Positions 4,706-6,498 of a stretch of 6,498 nucleotides of DNA are shown piece by piece. Every line of letters begins with the position of its first letter. Position 1 is the first letter of the stretch. The DNA is taken from assembly GCA_023441255.1 (NCBI GenBank), contig JAEZPW010000259.1, positions 1 through 6,498 of the forward strand, written 5' to 3'. Made by a program: the position numbers and the translations under genes. This DNA is from Acidobacteriota bacterium. Lineage in GTDB: Bacteria; Acidobacteriota; Terriglobia; Terriglobales; Acidobacteriaceae. The notes under the pieces are model-generated. The model made no database searches and was not told the DNA's origin. It saw only the letters and a program-made list of their open reading frames with translations.

Positions 4706-6498
4706 AGGTAGGAGCGGAGCTGGCACGGCCGAGGGCACGCTCTCTCTCTTCGGCGAAGCGGAAACCGCGCAGGACAGCAACGCGGGTGCCGCACAGGACA
4801 ACAATGTGGGTGCCGCACCCTTCCCCGAAAGGGGAGGGTGCGATGCTACGACAGCGCTCGACCAGACGAGGACCACCGTAACCGCTCCGGCCGACACCGA
4901 AGTTCGCAGCCGCGCGCTCGACGCCACCCGTTCGTTCATCGTGCAGGCACCGGCGGGCTCCGGCAAGACCGAACTCTTGATGCAGCGCTTCCTGACCGTG
5001 CTGGCGCTGGTCGATGAACCCGAGGCGGTGCTGGCCATCACGTTCACCCGCAAAGCGGCCAGCGAGATGCGCAACCGAATACTGGAAGCGCTCGAACAGG
5101 CTGAGCAACCTGCCTGCGACGTGCGCCCGCATAAATTGCGGACACGCGCGCTGGCGTCGAAGGTGCTCGAACGCGATAATCAATGCGGCTGGCAGCTGTT
5201 AAAGAATCCGTCGCGGCTCCAGGTACGCACCGTCGATTCCTTCTGCGACTCGCTGGCACGTCAGCTTCCGCTCGTTGGTGGCCTGGGCGCCGCAGGCGAG
5301 ATCGCGCTCGACCCGCGTCCTCTCTACGACGAGGCGGCGCGCCGCACCGTGCTCATGCTGGGCGACCCCGACGAGCGGCTTGCGGCGACCATGGCACAGG
5401 TCCTCGTGCATCTCGACAATGACCTGCGCAAGGCCCAGGAACTCATCGTCGGCATGCTGGAAAAACGCGAGCAGTGGCTGCGGCTCATCGGCCGTTCCGA
5501 CTCGCTCTCGCCTGCGGATCTGGACAAACACCGCGCGAAGCTGGAGAGTGCGCTGGCTGACGCCGTTCGTTACGAGCTTGCACTGCTGCGCACGGCAGTC
5601 GAAGAAACGGTGCCCAAGCGTATGCGCAAGGAATTGTTGGCGCTCATGCGTTACGCGGGTTCGAATTTCGATGACGGGCACGCTCTCACCGAACTGGTAG
5701 ACATCGACGAGTTCCCCGGTACGGAACCGCAGGATGTACCCCGCTGGCTGGCCGTCCAGAAGTTCTTCTTCAAGGCCGATGGCGATGTTCGCGGCACGCT
5801 GAATTCCTCCAACGGTTTCCCGACGACAAACCGCGCACTCAAGGAGCGCTGCCTGGAGTTGCTGGCCGAACTGGCGCGCGACGAACGTTTTAGCGGGCGG
5901 CTCTGCCACTTGTTTGGTCGCCTGAGCGTGCTGCCTCCGCCGTGCTATACCGACCAGCAATGGGAACTCATCAAGGCTCTGTTCGCCATCCTGCCGCGCG
6001 CGGTGGCCAACCTCAAGATTGTTTTCGCCGAACAGGGCAGCGCCGACTTCTCGGAGATCGCGCAGGCTGCGGCACGCGCACTTGGCACGCCCGAAGCGCC
6101 GACCGACCTTTCGCTCGCCCTCGGCTCGCGCATACAGCACCTGCTCGTGGATGAGTTCCAGGACACCTCGGTCGTTCAGATCGAGTTGCTCAGGTCCCTG
6201 ATGTCGGCGTGGGAACCGGGCGGCGGCAACACCATCTTCGTCGTCGGCGACCCGATGCAGTCGATTTACGGTTTCCGCGAAGCCGAAGTGGTGCTCTTCG
6301 GACGCACCCGCCGCGACGGCATCGCCGGTCACCTGCTGCACTCGCTGGAACTCACCGTCAACTTCCGCTCGCAGGCGAACCTCATTACCTGGTTCAACGA
6401 AAGTTTCCCCCACGTACTCACCGAAGACAACGACGTGACGGGTGCGGTGAAGTACGCGCGGGCAGAGGCGCTGGGTGATGTAGCGCCGGGTCTTCGAC
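4692..6498 (+). CDS. UvrD/AddA-like superfamily 1 helicase, partner of the AddB-like nuclease (3' truncated)
   Basis: The frame is open from ATG 4692 to the end of the window, giving 602 residues of a family usually about 1,100 long. It should be the ATP-driven 3'-5' motor of an AddAB/RecBCD-like complex acting on broken DNA ends. Walker A is APAGSGKTELL (86-96), motif Ia AITFTRKAASEM (115-126), a further conserved block RTVDSFCDSLARQLP (179-193), Walker B LLVDEFQDTS (484-493), motif III VVGDPMQSIYGFREAE (517-532) and motif IV LTVNFRS (554-560). All key helicase residues in view are intact. The remaining helicase motifs and any C-terminal nuclease domain lie outside the window. The segment between 195 and 480 is the usual variable insertion domain. 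Residues 1-68 form a low-complexity, probably disordered extension ahead of the core; it includes an 8-residue tandem repeat. ATG 4692 is chosen for its Shine-Dalgarno and overlap. The next in-frame ATG (4980) falls after Walker A; a GTG at 4806 is possible but unsupported. Confidence 0.93.
   Translation, partial: MTKNKGRSGAGTAEGTLSLFGEAETAQDSNAGAAQDNNVGAAPFPERGGCDATTALDQTRTTVTAPADTEVRSRALDATRSFIVQAPAGSGKTELLMQRFLTVLALVDEPEAVLAITFTRKAASEMRNRILEALEQAEQPACDVRPHKLRTRALASKVLERDNQCGWQLLKNPSRLQVRTVDSFCDSLARQLPLVGGLGAAGEIALDPRPLYDEAARRTVLMLGDPDERLAATMAQVLVHLDNDLRKAQELIVGMLEKREQWLRLIGRSDSLSPADLDKHRAKLESALADAVRYELALLRTAVEETVPKRMRKELLALMRYAGSNFDDGHALTELVDIDEFPGTEPQDVPRWLAVQKFFFKADGDVRGTLNSSNGFPTTNRALKERCLELLAELARDERFSGRLCHLFGRLSVLPPPCYTDQQWELIKALFAILPRAVANLKIVFAEQGSADFSEIAQAAARALGTPEAPTDLSLALGSRIQHLLVDEFQDTSVVQIELLRSLMSAWEPGGGNTIFVVGDPMQSIYGFREAEVVLFGRTRRDGIAGHLLHSLELTVNFRSQANLITWFNESFPHVLTEDNDVTGAVKYARAEALGDVAPGLR
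4770..4817 (+). repeat. In-frame 24-bp tandem repeat (two copies) in the helicase gene
   Basis: Unit one is 4770-4793 and unit two is 4794-4817; they match at 21 of 24 bases. Because 24 is a multiple of three, the reading frame is kept. The units encode QDSNAGAA and QDNNVGAA (residues 27-34 and 35-42). All three differences are transitions (one G to A, two C to T), which suggests an older duplication that has drifted. The copies lie in the extension before the conserved helicase core, where length changes would be tolerated. Confidence 0.85.
4814..4842. repeat. GAAA-capped palindrome (REP-like hairpin) within the helicase coding sequence
   Basis: Bases 4814-4826 and 4831-4842 are reverse complements apart from one bulged T. 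They form a 12-bp, very GC-rich stem closed by a GAAA loop (4827-4830), which is a GNRA-type tetraloop in RNA. There is no T-tract after it, so it is not a classic terminator. The left arm GCACCC (4815-4820) can also pair with GGGTGC at 4808-4813 in the preceding repeat unit, so two folds compete. The palindrome encodes residues 41-51 of the helicase and looks like an intergenic-type repeat captured in frame; that origin is inference. Confidence 0.7.

Noticed and set aside
4814..4842. GC-rich hairpin as an intrinsic terminator between the two repair genes
   Set aside because: It lies 120 bases inside the helicase coding sequence and has no T-tract after the stem, so termination there is unlikely.
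5199..6413. Long open frame (404 codons) on the minus strand
   Set aside because: It lies wholly opposite the helicase frame, which shows all expected motifs. The minus-strand product is rich in Arg, Gln and His with no recognisable family, as expected for the complement of a GC-rich gene.
1..6498. CRISPR array, tRNA, rRNA, transposase or phage genes
   Set aside because: I saw no regularly spaced direct repeats of the right length, no tRNA-like cloverleaf and no transposase or phage motifs in the frames I read. The short repeats present are explained above.

Overview
The window carries four protein-coding pieces, and its overall look is that of a high-GC, free-living bacterium. The paired AddB-like/UvrD-like genes, the stand-alone acyl-CoA carboxylase beta subunit and the short, repeat-bearing intergenic stretches would fit Acidobacteriota or a proteobacterium. 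I lean weakly to Acidobacteriota. That is an impression from reading, not a search result.

Layout: (1) positions 1-116 hold the last 37 codons of an unrecognised plus-strand gene. (2) Positions 117-199 are a short gap between converging genes, filled by a long imperfect inverted repeat made of GATGG/CCATC words. (3) Positions 200-1759, minus strand, encode a complete 519-residue acyl-CoA carboxylase carboxyltransferase (beta) subunit of the PccB/MmdA family. (4) Positions 1760-1951 separate diverging genes and contain a purine/pyrimidine-asymmetric patch of repeated CTTCTGC words that can fold back on itself. (5) Positions 1952-4705, plus strand, encode a 917-residue AddB-like protein: an inactivated-helicase-like body, a PD-(D/E)XK nuclease domain and four cysteines fit for an iron-sulfur cluster. 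(6) Positions 4692-6498, plus strand, encode the first 602 residues of a UvrD/AddA-like superfamily 1 helicase that runs off the window. It overlaps the previous gene by 14 bases.

The two plus-strand genes form a tightly coupled operon and very probably make the two subunits of one helicase-nuclease for double-strand break processing, comparable to AddAB/RecBCD. The carboxylase gene is a separate, divergently transcribed unit of acyl-CoA metabolism; its biotin carboxylase/biotin carrier partner is not in the window.

The most notable oddities are: a 24-bp in-frame tandem repeat followed by a GAAA-capped palindrome inside the 5' coding part of the helicase gene; an apparent exchange of the conserved His and Glu positions in the first nuclease motif of the AddB-like protein; and a cysteine at the position that sets acyl-CoA preference in the carboxylase. 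I found no RNA genes, CRISPR array, transposase or phage gene. I saw no system here that I would call wholly new.
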